From assembly GCA_009741485.1 (NCBI GenBank), contig CM019218.1:51013630-51077629 (forward strand): DNA of 64,000 nucleotides, written 5' to 3'. The position numbers were made by a program, and so were the translations under genes. A model generated the notes under the pieces. The model searched no databases and had not been told where the DNA came from. It saw only the letters and a list, made by a program, of their open reading frames with translations. How positions within the stretch are numbered: the first letter of the stretch is position 1; each line of letters begins with the position of its first letter. Source of the DNA: Malurus cyaneus samueli (Eukaryota > Chordata > Aves > Passeriformes > Maluridae). Below, one piece after another: positions 36,751 to 47,031 of this stretch.

Positions 36751-36947
36751 GGGCCTGACTCCGGCTGCTTTGAGGCCACTGGGCTCAGCTTCTTTATTCA
36801 CAGACTCGCGGTCGGACGATCTCCCGCTGGCCAGGCTGTCCAAGGAGTGGCAGGATGTGGCATTGTACAGAGCTTCATAGGGGCTCTCCTCTTCGGGGTT
36901 CACATCAAAATCGATGATCAGCTCTGTGACAGCTTTGTCCACGTCAC
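36751..36947 (-). CDS. ANKS1A: ANKS1A exon 8: acidic linker with PYEALYN motif
   Basis: A 197-bp exon: two bases completing Gly, then 65 codons, ending in phase 0. It begins [20 protein letters not shown], continues [20 protein letters not shown] and ends AGVRP. Human ANKS1A is closely similar ([43 protein letters not shown]). The segment is acidic with two tyrosines in PYEALYN, possible kinase targets given that Odin is tyrosine-phosphorylated in receptor signalling. The acceptor is CCACAG|GT behind a C-rich tract and the donor is CCC|GTACGT. Reading continues open into the intron past the donor, but human homology stops exactly at GVRP and resumes at RERPPPP in the next exon. Confidence 0.96.
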
Positions 36948-37030
36948 CTGTGGGGGAAGGCAGAGATAGGATCATCACTGGATTGCCCAACCTCGGTGCT
37001 GGCAGGGAGAGGAAAGCTGGTGATGCCCAC
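36948..37030 (-). other. ANKS1A: ANKS1A 83-bp intron between exons 7 and 8
   Basis: A very short intron with donor GTGGGC and acceptor CCCCCACAG behind a pyrimidine tract. Its length is not a multiple of three, so retention would shift the frame. Confidence 0.9.
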
Positions 37031-37126
37031 CCTGAGACGTCCGGCCCGAGGGATCGGTGGCTGGAACGAGCGGGGCTGGAGCAGATTTCTCCACAGCTTT
37101 GGCACTTTTCTTCCCAACGGTGTAAT
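37031..37126 (-). CDS. ANKS1A: ANKS1A exon 7: start of the linker, poorly conserved
   Basis: A 96-bp exon in phase 1 to phase 1, with 31 full codons. It completes an Asp codon and reads [20 protein letters not shown] followed by [11 protein letters not shown]. The human segment at this place (starting DHMTGKRSTKEVDKT and ending SQKSQG) has similar length and composition but little identity, so I place this exon by phase, by position and by its basic, Pro/Ser-rich character. The acceptor is TTGCAG|AT and the donor is CAGG|GTGGGC. It is probably disordered, joining the ankyrin domain to the acidic segment that follows. Only 83 bp separate it from the next exon. Confidence 0.88.
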
Positions 37127-38329
37127 CTGCAACGGGGTTGGGGGACAGGGTCAGCTCACGTCAATCTGGTTTTCTGTCCCCTTCAGCACATGGCGCTTCC
37201 TCCCTCATGGGTGGAAGGCCAACTGTCAGCTTATTAAGTGTCCAAAAAAAATAACATTATTAAAACTTGCAGCTCAGATCCCAAAATAGAAGCAGACGGC
37301 CTCTTTAATCACAGGCACGAGGGTAGGGATGGTCCTTTGAACTCTCAGAGTCTTTACTCAGAAAGCTGCAAAGCTGCTGTACGGACATAGTCACAGAGCA
37401 GATTCGTGTTGTAGACACAAGCTCCATCACTGAACAGAGTCATAACAACAGAAAACAATCCCAGCTGCAGCCCCCAACCCCAGGCAAAGCCAGAAACATC
37501 CGCTGATGAAACATCCAACAGCAGCTCCCTCTTGGGACAAACTAACAGCCTTTATCTGCAGCACCTTCAGTTTTAAAGCCCATCTTTGTCTTCAGTTTAA
37601 GAATAAAGCTCAAATCCACCAGCCTCACAGGCACAGCTTAGTTAAAAGTCTGAGAAGTGCTTTGAACCTGCAAAGCTCCCAAATGCTCAGCATGAGTAAC
37701 ATGCCCAGGCTCCAAATGCTTCTGATCCTCCCCACAGCTGAGAGGAAATGCAGACAGCGTAATTACAAGGTATGAATTTAGCCAAGATGTCACATTTCAT
37801 TCCCGAATTTGGACAGACACAATGGACCAAGCTCCTTTATAAACCACAAGTAATCAAGGCCTTTTCTGTAAATCTCATCTGCAGATTCCATGCCCGAGCC
37901 TCACAACAAGGCGAGGAGCAGGATGTGAGATCTGTGGACAACAATTTGCCTACACAGACACGTAAAGGGGAGTTACACCAGAACATTTTCTAAAGCTGTT
38001 ACTTTGCATTTTGCAAGCAGATTTAGGATATCCTTAATTTTAATTAACTTCTAAAGTGAGCTAAACAAAGCTCAATTAAGCCCATTTAAACTGTAAAAGT
38101 CACACCACACTCCCTCAGCAATGGGCTAATCCTGCTAAATCCCCCCAAGTCCTCCTCCAAACATTTGGTCTGGAGAAGCTCACTCCAGTGTTCCAGCACT
38201 GTTCCTTCCAACACAGCCTGAAGCTGCTTTGCTTTCAGCACTTTCCAGGTCTAGAAAAGCACACCCTGTACCTGCCCTGGCACAATCAGCACCCTGAGCT
38301 TTCCCCACAGGCAGAGCTGCATCACCCAC
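37127..38329 (-). other. ANKS1A: ANKS1A intron between exons 6 and 7
   Basis: A 1.2-kb intron between the end of the ankyrin domain and the linker. I see no internal feature. Confidence 0.85.
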
Positions 38330-38431
38330 CTTCGATGAGAGCTGCTATGTGCTGGCTTTTCTGGGAAGGAAGCTCCCTCACAATGTCCAGAGCAGTCAGG
38401 CCTCTGTTATCCTTTATGTTCACATCAATAC
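38330..38431 (-). CDS. ANKS1A: ANKS1A exon 6: end of ankyrin repeat 6 and capping helix
   Basis: A 102-bp exon: two bases completing Gly, 33 codons, then one base (phase 1 to phase 1). It reads [20 protein letters not shown], then [13 protein letters not shown]. This closes the ankyrin domain: NIKDN-GLTALD is the last beta-hairpin and partial repeat, and PSQKSQ-IAALIE is the C-terminal helix also present in ANKS1B. The acceptor is CCACAG|GT and the donor is GAAG|GTGGGT. Human carries LDTVREL and SQQIAAL where this bird has LDIVREL and SQHIAAL. Confidence 0.96.
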
Positions 38432-38706
38432 CTGTGGCAAGACGGGTACAGAGGGCAAAAGCAAGAATATTGTCTAACTGTGTGCAGGCTCATGTCTTTC
38501 ATCAAGTCACATTTGTGATCATCACTGGGGGGAGCTAAAAAACACTCTAGAGACAAATCTAAAGCCAAACTCCGAGAGTCAACCTCTCCTATATCCTGCT
38601 CCGAGGAGCTCCGACAGCTGGATGGAGAAACCTGCTGCATTAGAAAGGGATTTCCTCAAGCTCTGGGTGATCACATTAGTGCTTCAAAGGGGGAACATTC
38701 TCTCAC

Positions 38707-38782
38707 CTGCAGCCAGCAATATTTGTACCACATCTGTCTTGCCAAACAAAGCAGCTTCGTGCAAAGCACTGCCTTTCTCAGT
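38707..38782 (-). CDS. ANKS1A: ANKS1A exon 5: ankyrin repeat 6, first part
   Basis: A 76-bp exon: 25 codons plus one base, so it ends in phase 1. It reads [20 protein letters not shown] and then ILLAA, with the final Gly split across the next intron. Human has [20 protein letters not shown], a one-residue difference; the Lys seen here also occurs in the paralogue ANKS1B. The acceptor is TTTGCAG|ACT and the donor is CAG|GTGAGA. It carries the first helix pair of the last ankyrin repeat. Confidence 0.96.
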
Positions 38783-39388
38783 CTGCAAATTAAATGGAAA
38801 CATAGCATGAAGCCAGACAGCAGGGAATGGTGAGGGAGGCATGGCTTAGAGGGTTACAGAAGCAATAAATACACGGCGTTGTACACAAGGTGTGGGCAGC
38901 ACTACCTGCGGCTGAGGACGGACTATCGACGTTACTACAATGCTGAGGATGTGGGATGGAAAAATGGGGATGGTTCCATCAGAGAGACCAACAAAGGGCC
39001 TTCTACAGCCTGGCAGGAGGTCATGTCCTGACAAGGAAAGACAAGACCCACGTACAAGCCATTGCTGTGAAAACAGCACATTCACAAGTGGCTTGATAGA
39101 AAGAGACGCGTTTGCCTCCACTGCTATCAAGAGCTCACAGCGCTGCGGGGCAGAACAGCTTCAGCCAAAGAGTGTTTCTGTCCCTCACTCTCCGTGTCTG
39201 GGGCTTTGCCCGGCCCCTGCGCAGGCGTGAGGCATGCACAGCACCCCAGTCCCTCTGGGCAGCGACCCAGAGCTGCAGAGACAGCCCAGCAGAACACAAA
39301 GCTCTCCTCAGCTTCCTCTGTGAGGAGGGTCGGTGGAGCTCTCCAGTCCCCAGCAACCAGCTTAGCCCCACTCAGACACACCACATAC
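38783..39388 (-). other. ANKS1A: ANKS1A intron between exons 4 and 5
   Basis: A 606-bp intron without a recognisable feature. The neighbouring intron between exons 5 and 6 (38432-38706) is only 275 bp. Confidence 0.85.
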
Positions 39389-39685
39389 CTGGTAGTTACT
39401 GTCCATGCCAGCATCCAGCAGGACGTGGACCACAGCTTTGTGCCCGTTCCTGGCTGCCAGGTGCAGCGGGGTGTGTTTCTTAGTGTTGCAGCTGAGCAGG
39501 TTGGGGTGGGCGTTCAAGAGCATCTTGACCACTTCCAGCCTCCCGTAGAGCGCGGCCAGGTCCAAGGGGGTCTCGAATTTGTTGTTGCGCATGGTGGGGT
39601 CGGTGAGCTCCTCCAGCAGCACCTTCACCACCTCGGTGTGGCCGTGCTGGGCCGCGCAGTGCAGCGCCGTCTCGTTGTCGTTGTT
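39389..39685 (-). CDS. ANKS1A: ANKS1A exon 4: ankyrin repeats 3, 4 and 5
   Basis: A 297-bp exon of exactly 99 codons, phase 0 at both ends. It holds repeat 3 ([20 protein letters not shown]), repeat 4 ([20 protein letters not shown]) and repeat 5 ([20 protein letters not shown]), with the usual helix-turn-helix spacing. It is near identical to human ANKS1A; the differences I see are His for Tyr in AAQHGH and His for Gln in AVVHVLL. The acceptor CCACAG|AAC is strong, as is the donor CAG|GTATGT. The exon is noticeably richer in CpG than the introns around it. This is the longest ankyrin exon in the window and the firmest single anchor for the gene identification. Confidence 0.98.
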
Positions 39686-42600
39686 CTGTGGGGCACAGGC
39701 GGCAGTGTGTCAGGGCTGGGGTGGCGGCCGCCACACGCCTCGCTCCAGCATTGAAGTTTAAATGCAAAAACAAGACAAAAGAAGCAGTGGGGAAGCAAAG
39801 AGCCCAGTCTGAACCAGGCTGAGCAATGTTTCAGCATCTCCCCGGCTGATTACCATTCCCTCGCAAGCTCATCGATCAGCCCACCTAGCCACAGCTTCAG
39901 GGTTGTGCAGAACATCACACTTCAGCTGGGACAAAGAGGGGTTACAGATGAACCAGCCTGTTTTCCAAGCATTTCCAAGGGACTGGAATCCAGGGGCCAT
40001 GCTAAAGTTTAAGGGATATTGAGCTATATCCAGATTCTCATTAATCCTGCTGGCACCTGGGGAAGGCAGTCTGGTATCTTGGCAGCAACCTGCACTTCAG
40101 GGTGCCCACAAAAACAAAAGACTGGATATAAGGCAGGCAACCTGTTGTGTGAATTCTATTTGCTGGAGCTTCATCGTCATCATTTTAGATTTAAACTTCA
40201 ATTGTTTCAAATCCTACTTATCCTGGTTCTAACAGTCATTGCACCTCTGCAATTCCAGCTGTTTAGAGAAAGGGTGCACCCAGTCCCATGCAATTTGCAA
40301 ACCAGAGAGCCGTGCAATTCCATCACCCCAGGAAGAAGCCAGGCTCAGGGCAGCTGAGGGAAGCAATGTCCCAGTGACAAGGGAGCACACCCCGCTGGAA
40401 GCCAGACCCAAACCCGTGTGTGCAGCAGCAGCCAGGCTAAGAACCAGCAATGCAAAGCCCAAAAATGAGCAGTCCAAAACCCTGCACATGTAGGTGCAAA
40501 ATAGGAACATGGTCAGATCTAACACAGCCTTTTCTCAAATTAAATTTCTCTCAAGTTTCTAATTTTACAATTGTTTGCCATCAACGGAGGGGTTCTGGTT
40601 AAAGCACTTTACAAACAACTATCTGACAATTTGACCCCAAAAAAAGTTTAACACAAACGGTTACACACTTCAAATGAAAGAATCATGAATTTGTCATTTT
40701 AACAACATTTCCATTAAAATAAACAGAATGTTCTTGTCCTGCTGGAGGCAGCAGCACCACTGAAGAATGGAATTTGATCCCTGCCTGCTGTGAGAGCAAC
40801 ACGCACGCCTGGGGACACCGCTCGGTATTTTGCACCATGTCACCAACTCGTGTGGCTGCACAAGCACTCAGATCCTGGCAAGGTGTTCAGTCACTCTCAG
40901 GCTCACAGGAGTCCTGTCAACCCCCCACTTGTTTGTATCTGGCTTTTGCATCGCTTCTCAGCCACAGGCAAAGCACCAGGGGAGCAGGAGCTGGGAGAGG
41001 CTCTGGCAGCTGCAGCTGCACGGGAGCGAAGCGCAGGAGGCAGGAGCAGCACCAGGCACATGCAGGGGGAGGGGGCAAACGGGGGCAAAGCATCGCTGCC
41101 AGCACAGAAGGTCCAAATCAAACAGGATCCATCCTGGGGAGGCACATACACGTGGACAGAGGTTACTGCAGGATACAGAAATCTGCACATAAAATATACA
41201 AACGGAGTGAGAGGGACAGAGTAGAGAACATCAGAGCTCGCACCTGCCCGTCAGCTCACACTGCTGCTCTTGGGCATTTACAGCGTGGACAAATCCCGTT
41301 ATTCCCATTTGAGAGGGTTGGGAATGCAGGGATCACGGAGCCCAGCTGGGGCCAGGCTCTCAGCCTGCCCTGTGGCATGATGGATCCTCGCTGCCAGGCT
41401 TTGTGGAAAGGCTGTATGATCCCAACCCCTCTGAGCAATCCCAGAGCTACGGGGGCACACACTGCTCATGCCATGCCAGCCCTGGCTACTGAGGATTTAT
41501 TTCCTCAGCTAGGACTGCTCCCCCTCTCCTCTCTTCCCAGCACAGGGTCTGTATCCCTCAGCAGGCTTTAAGGCATGCAGCACTTCCAAGCACCTGCCTG
41601 AGGGCTCAGAAATGGGAACGAAACATCCTTTAAAAAACCTAATTGTTGAAGACTTCCCTCATCTTCCCTGCAATTCAGTCCAATTTTCCCTAAGCAGATT
41701 GGCGCTCCGATGCTTGAGGCAAAATCCCCAGACTTTTCTCCTGCAGCAGAGCTCACCAGGCGGTAAAAATCCCCTGAATCATTACAGCAAGGCTCTTCCA
41801 GTTCCTGACTGTGCAGTGGAAACTCCCACTACTGCCTGAGTCTTTATTGCCTCCATTTTGGGAGAGTTTTGAGCAGCCAAAAATACTACAGCTCTTCAGG
41901 CAAGGGAGTTTTTGCTCCCTTCCTGCATCACCTCTCCAGGCACAAACCAGAGCAGAGCCTGAGCAGGAGTGCTCAGACCCACAGATGTATCAGAGATGGA
42001 AAGGAAAAATTCCATTCCAGCAGCCAGAAGGCACATGGCTTCAAATTTCAGAATTACTTAGAAAAATAAAGCACTCAAGAGGGCCGAGGGGCTGCATTCC
42101 TGCAGGAATCCTTGCATCCCCCAGCTTTCAGCCAGGAGAGAGGAGCTGGGAGCAATGCCCATCTGCAGAGCACAAACAGAACACGAGCAGGATGGCTCTG
42201 CTTTCTTATGGGCCCCAGCACAGGTTTCAAGCCCTGGTAATGAGATTCCACACAGCACACACAGCTCTGCTGCTCCTCATCCCATGCTAAAGTGGAGAAT
42301 CCACAGCCCTTTCAAGTGCTGAGTCTGTCCTGCAGCCCCTGCTACCAACACACCATGAGATGGCTCTGACTGAGCAAAGGGAGACTTGGTTTAAATAAGG
42401 GAATGTTTTCTGACCTGCAAAGATCTGAAAGGCCAAAGGCCATAGAGGTGCCCCTCTAAGAGGTTTTTGAGAAGTTGGTGGGCAAACCCTGATCAGGAAA
42501 GGTTTAGGGAGACTTGATCCTGCCTCAGGGTTGGAGGAAGTGGCTACACAGCCTTTCAGTCCCACCCAATCTACTTCTAAAATTCCTTTGTAGCATTTTT

Positions 42601-45600
42601 GTTGGTGTCTGAGTGTCTAGCAGAGTCCTGCCCTATTGACAACCTGCTGTTTGACTGCTCCAGAGCTACTGAGAACACACCAGGGTTTGTGTGACAAGTT
42701 CAAGTCCACATGCTCTTCACAGCTGGCCAGGAACTGGTGCAAAGCTGGGCAGAACTTGTGATCAACCCAACAATTGCATATAAATCATCTCTCTCTCCTT
42801 AAAACCAAAGCAAAGATCCCCAAAATCTTGTTTTGCTCTATGGAGCACCTCAGCCATTGTGAACATTGAACTGAGGCTTGAAATAATTTCTCCACAGTAT
42901 AAAAGCAAAATCAGAGGACTCTGTAAACAGAAATCCACAAGAAAGGGAGCTCCTTGGGTATTCCTCCTTTACATCCCTTCTTCATTCAACATCCCTACAC
43001 TGTAGAGTGTAAGATTTTACTTGGTTACTGGCAATATTTTAGGAAGCTCCTTTCAGGCTGCTGAACTGTTGAACTATGATGTTTCTATAGAAGACATTCC
43101 TTGGCACAAAATTCCCATCTGGATTTTTGTAAAAATCCCCTACTGGGACGAGCTAATGGGAACGTGTTTGTGCTCAGAGGGTAAGCACTGGTGACCCTGA
43201 AACAGGGCTCTGTAAAACCATGCCTAACTCCCAGCAAACACAGGAACTCTGGCTGTGTGTTCTTAAGGTCTTGCAGAGGGAAACTCTGAGAGACAGAAAT
43301 CTGCCATGGATGGCTGGATCCAAAATAACTGGCTGGAAGCTGCTGTGGTGTGGCAGCTCAGGGCAGAGGTGTCTCAGGACACAGAAGCAGACTTTTGCCA
43401 TCCCTGGCTTGCAGCTTCACTAGAAATAAAACTGAAAAATGGTGTCTGAGAAAGCATCACCAGGAATTTAATCTGCTTCTTCAACAGCTCAGTCTCAGCA
43501 CATTGCACGAGCTGATGTTGTGTCTTGTGTAGCTCGAGAACAGCTGAAAACAAGAGAGGAGCAAAACAGGCCAGAAAACAGGAACAGGAGATCAGGGCTG
43601 AAGGGTCAGACGACACCACGGACTGAACATCAAAAGAGAGAGACTGATGTAATAAGCAGGACATGGAGGACTTGGGAAGGGAGGCAGGAACATCACTGCC
43701 CTCCCTTCTCCCCACCACCACCACAGGAATTAACTGCCCATTCAAACAACACACACAGCATTATGCATTTGGTAGGAGAAAAGGCATCAAAATTCACTCC
43801 AAACAGCCCACAGAGAAAATGCATCCATGGTTAAGCAGGGAAAAAAAATTTCCTTCTCTTTGCATTTATCAGCAACATCAGCACATGAAACAAAACCTGA
43901 AACATTTAATTGAAGTAACATTACCTTTGGGAAGTCATCCAGCCCAATCAAGCAAACTGACCATCACTGCGAGTCCTACAAGGCTAAGCAAGGAAGGAGC
44001 CCCCAGGAAAGTAAGGAAAAGCTTCCCTTTAATTATGTTTCTATAACTGCTTTGAAGAGAGAAACCCACAGTAATTAAATGGTCCCATTTTCCTTTTCCC
44101 CAAGCAGCTGCAGAAGTGAACAGGTATTATTGCACCTGGAAGCACGCGAGTGCAGCTTGGAGTGATGATGCAGTGAGATGCTGACAGCAAAGTACACACC
44201 TTGGCATTGATATATGGGTCAAAGGGGCCGTACTTTTTGAGTTCTTTGATCTCAAGAGCATTCTACAAAAAGGAAGAGGAAAAAGAAAAAAATGTGATAA
44301 TGAAATGGGTGAGATACAGCAACAAAGCAATGGGTGACTCCAAGGGGTGGAACGGCAGGACACAGCAACTTGTTCCAGTCAGAGCCATGACCAGCAAAAG
44401 CCATTCCAGCTGGGATTGCTGTAACCCGGACCAGGCTCCAAGCACAGGCTCCTCAGCTGACTTTTCTCATTTAACAGGGCTCCTACCAAACAGACATTAA
44501 TGAAACATTACCTCAAAGGATCATACTAAGTTTTGGATCTTTTGCAAAAATCTCCCATCTATCTGCCCTACTCAGAGCAGAATATTTACACTCAGGGCCC
44601 CCACTTAATTCTTGTCAGGTTGGTTGTGAAGGGCTACCTGTACTCAAGCCTATACAACCAGACTGAGTGCCTGCAGCTGTGCCTGGAGACATGATTAACC
44701 ACAGCCCCAAACTGGAAAACTGTCACCAGAGACATTAGAACACACACTCCTTGTCATTCCTATTCAATGGAGGAGTGGTAGGGAATTGCATCACAATCAG
44801 ATTTTTTATTCCATGATGTTTTAGCAGCATTTATCTCTGGGGCAGCCTGGTGCATCGAGTTATCCATCCTGGGAAACTTCAGTGTGGCACTTGGGGCCCT
44901 ACAAAGAAGGAGTGGGACTCCTAAACCTGCCTCTGAAAGGAGTTTGCTCCACAGCTTCTGAAAAAGTACTGTGGAGCAAATCAACAGCAGAGACTCCCAG
45001 CTCCTCACCTTGACTACGAGCTGAGCCCGAGCCAGGGGTGTCTGACCTACCTGGAAATTACCTCTGGAATAAATGTTCAGGTTTAGCCTGGGGGCATTAA
45101 GGCAGGCAAACCTATTTTGGTTTACTCCTTTCCTCCTGAAAGAAAACCTGAGTGGTCTGCTGAATTGATTCACAGGGCCATCAGATGTTCCTGCCTTAGG
45201 GACAAGACAAGCACAGCCCAGTGCAGCTTTAGCTCCTGATTTGGGCCTGTCATCGTGTGTCTGCCAGGCTCACCCAGGGAGGGGCAGTTCAGTGACACTG
45301 CTCAGATGGCCTCACTTATGAAACCTTAAACAAACTCTCAAACTACAGGAATATCTGGGTCTTCCAGCAGTAGCATTGCAGAAATTCCCTGGAATTTTAA
45401 GATACCTCTGATGTCCATGGGGCAGTTCCACAGGAGCAAGCTCTCTGGAGTGGACACTGCTATCTCGTGCCCCTCACTCCCTCTGCACCCCAGACCAAAA
45501 CTGACAGCTTGACAAAAGGAACAAATCCAAGAGGCTTTTTTTTTCCTGCCTGATTGAGAAAATCATTCTTTAAGATTAAGCTAGGGATTTATCTGGGGGC

Positions 45601-46073
45601 AAGTGGGGTTAAAATTATCTTAGAACTTACAAATTAGTGAACTGGAGCAAGTGCCAGAGACAAGCCAGGAGAGCAGCTAAGAGAGCACGGCCAAAGAGAC
45701 TGAACAAAGCTGCCTTGATTAGTTCCCAAAGGAGGGAGCCAATGGATCCTTCTGCAGAACTAGAAACCTGCTCAGCTATCCAGCAGCTGAAAGGAAAACT
45801 GTGGGTTAGTTTTAGAAGCCCAGAAGCAGGAGACCACTTCCTAAGTGTTGAGCAGATCTCATATTCATGTGTCTCTATAAAACTTCAAAACCTTTCTCAT
45901 CCTACCACTCAGAGCTGAATCTATTGCTTTAGGTAGTGCCCCTCTTATCCCACCAGCAAGCAGGACCTTACAATCATTGCTGCTGGTTTGGGAAGGGCCA
46001 GGAGTCAGCTGAAGGAGTCTCTCTCCATGCCAGGGAAGTGATTCAATGACACATTAGAGTAAATCAGGCAGAC
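39686..46073 (-). other. ANKS1A: ANKS1A intron between exons 3 and 4, with cassette exon
   Basis: A 6.4-kb intron interrupted by the candidate cassette exon at 44200-44262. Outside that exon I see no repeat or coding segment I can support. Confidence 0.85.
44200..44262 (-). CDS. ANKS1A: ANKS1A candidate cassette exon between ankyrin repeats 2 and 3
   Basis: A 63-bp segment encodes 21 codons, opening with [16 protein letters not shown] and closing with YINAK. It has a good acceptor (TTTTGTAG|A) and donor (AAG|GTGTGT). It begins and ends in phase 0, exactly matching the flanking exons at 46074-46230 and 39389-39685, so inclusion adds 21 residues without changing frame. The common human ANKS1A protein joins VNEQ directly to NNDN, without this peptide. 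I have a moderate memory of nearly the same peptide in predicted isoforms of this family, but cannot check it. The insert would enter the loop joining ankyrin repeats 2 and 3. It is charged with a KYGPFDPY core and has no feature of known function. Confidence 0.8.
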
Positions 46074-46230
46074 CTGCTCATTCACTTTGGTGTGCGAAGG
46101 GCCCTGGTGGATGAGGAGCTTCACTATGTCAGCATCTCCCTTCCAGGCTGCCAAGTGCAGGGGGTAGCAGCCCTTGCAATCTGCCACATTGGTGAGCGCG
46201 TCGTTCCTCAGCAGAACTTCCACAACATCC
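46074..46230 (-). CDS. ANKS1A: ANKS1A exon 3: end of ankyrin repeat 1, all of repeat 2
   Basis: A 157-bp exon: one base finishing the split Lys codon, then 52 codons, ending in phase 0. The peptide runs from [17 protein letters not shown] through [20 protein letters not shown] to SHTKVNEQ. It completes repeat 1 (helix DVVEVLLRN) and covers repeat 2, whose TPLH position reads YPLH. The acceptor TTGCAG|G follows a pyrimidine-rich stretch. The donor CAG|GTCTGC is weak: it has C at +3 and T at +4, though G is kept at +5. I place it here because the human protein continues from VNEQ straight into NNDNETALH, which is how the exon ending at 39685 begins. Human has Ser where this bird has Cys in ADCKGC. 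Confidence 0.95.
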
Positions 46231-46950
46231 CTGCAAGAGAAGAGAAACTGAGTGAGACATTCAGTCCTTGCTTCACAGTTTACATTCTGCAGCAAGTACT
46301 GCACAAGAAGTTAATCTGAACAGGAATGTTTCAGAGATCCTCTTGAAATGTGACTTTTAAGGGTTCCTATTAAATGCTGCCCAAGGAAATGAAAAAGAAA
46401 TAATTGCTGAGATGAGCTCAGGGAAGATCCATGTTACCTCCACACTAATGGACCTGAACAGGGGCAGAAGTCAGCCACGAACTTCTGCTGCAAAGTGAAT
46501 TGCACCAGCACAACCAAGGTGAATAAAGATTTTAACTCTATTCCATTTCTCAATAGCTTAGGCAGCAATGAGCAGCATGAGATCGACCACAGTGAAGACT
46601 GGAGTAATTTTAAAACGTGATTTGCATAAAAGGCAATTGTAAAGTGGTGCAGGCCCAGATCACCCTGGACACCAGACAGACTGTAGTGACTGTCACTAGG
46701 GGAACCCCTTTCACAGTGTTACAGCTTATCCAAATTGCTTAGAAATAAACGGGTGGTTGAAAACCTCAGTGCTTTGAGATGGAAGATCACACTGTGCAGC
46801 AGCACTGACATTCTCCACTTCCCCTGAAGATGGAGTAGTGCTGCACCAGCGCTGCACCAGTGCCTCAGGCTGGTGAATGAACCACACAGCCGTGGCCAGG
46901 GAAGCACAAAGCATCCACTCCTTCGAGCCAAGGCACGGAACAGGACTCAC
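46231..46950 (-). other. ANKS1A: ANKS1A intron between exons 2 and 3
   Basis: A 720-bp intron that splits the Lys codon in the GHK-DVV motif of ankyrin repeat 1. It has no internal feature I recognise. Confidence 0.85.
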
Positions 46951-47031
46951 TTGTGGCCGTTCAGAGCAGCGTGGTGCAGCGGGGTGTATCCAGTACTGTC
47001 AACGCAGTTCACGTTTGGCCCTCTCCAGATG
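46951..47031 (-). CDS. ANKS1A: ANKS1A exon 2: start of ankyrin repeat 1
   Basis: An 81-bp exon. Its first base completes a codon begun in exon 1, 26 full codons follow, and its last two bases (AA) are completed by the G that opens the next exon, giving Lys. The peptide [20 protein letters not shown] begins the first ankyrin repeat, with the canonical [13 protein letters not shown] helix motif. Human has Met where this bird has Ile in front of WRGPNVN. The acceptor is TTGCAG|C and the donor is AA|GTGAGT, close to consensus. The initiator Met and the Gly/Ser-rich start of the protein lie upstream, across intron 1 and beyond the right edge. Calling this exon 2 assumes a single upstream coding exon, as I remember for human. 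Confidence 0.95.

Larger units (their letters stand above)
9070..47031 (-). other. ANKS1A: ANKS1A gene, internal part (exon 2 to the first SAM1 exon)
   Basis: Twelve minus-strand exons join with compatible phases into 652 uninterrupted codons whose order matches human ANKS1A (Odin) as I remember it: six ankyrin repeats, a long linker, then SAM1. ANKS1A is a cytosolic adaptor. Published work on the family links it to EGFR, PDGFR and Eph receptors: SAM1 contacts Eph SAM domains, the PTB domain binds receptors, and the protein affects receptor turnover and ER-to-surface export of ErbB2. I prefer ANKS1A to ANKS1B because the ankyrin and linker residues (for example [18 protein letters not shown] and GVRPRERPPPPAKPPPD) follow the ANKS1A pattern. 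Exon 1 and the 3' half (rest of SAM1, SAM2, PTB, 3' UTR) are outside the window. The coordinates span only the constitutive exons seen here; the gene continues at both ends. Confidence 0.96.
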
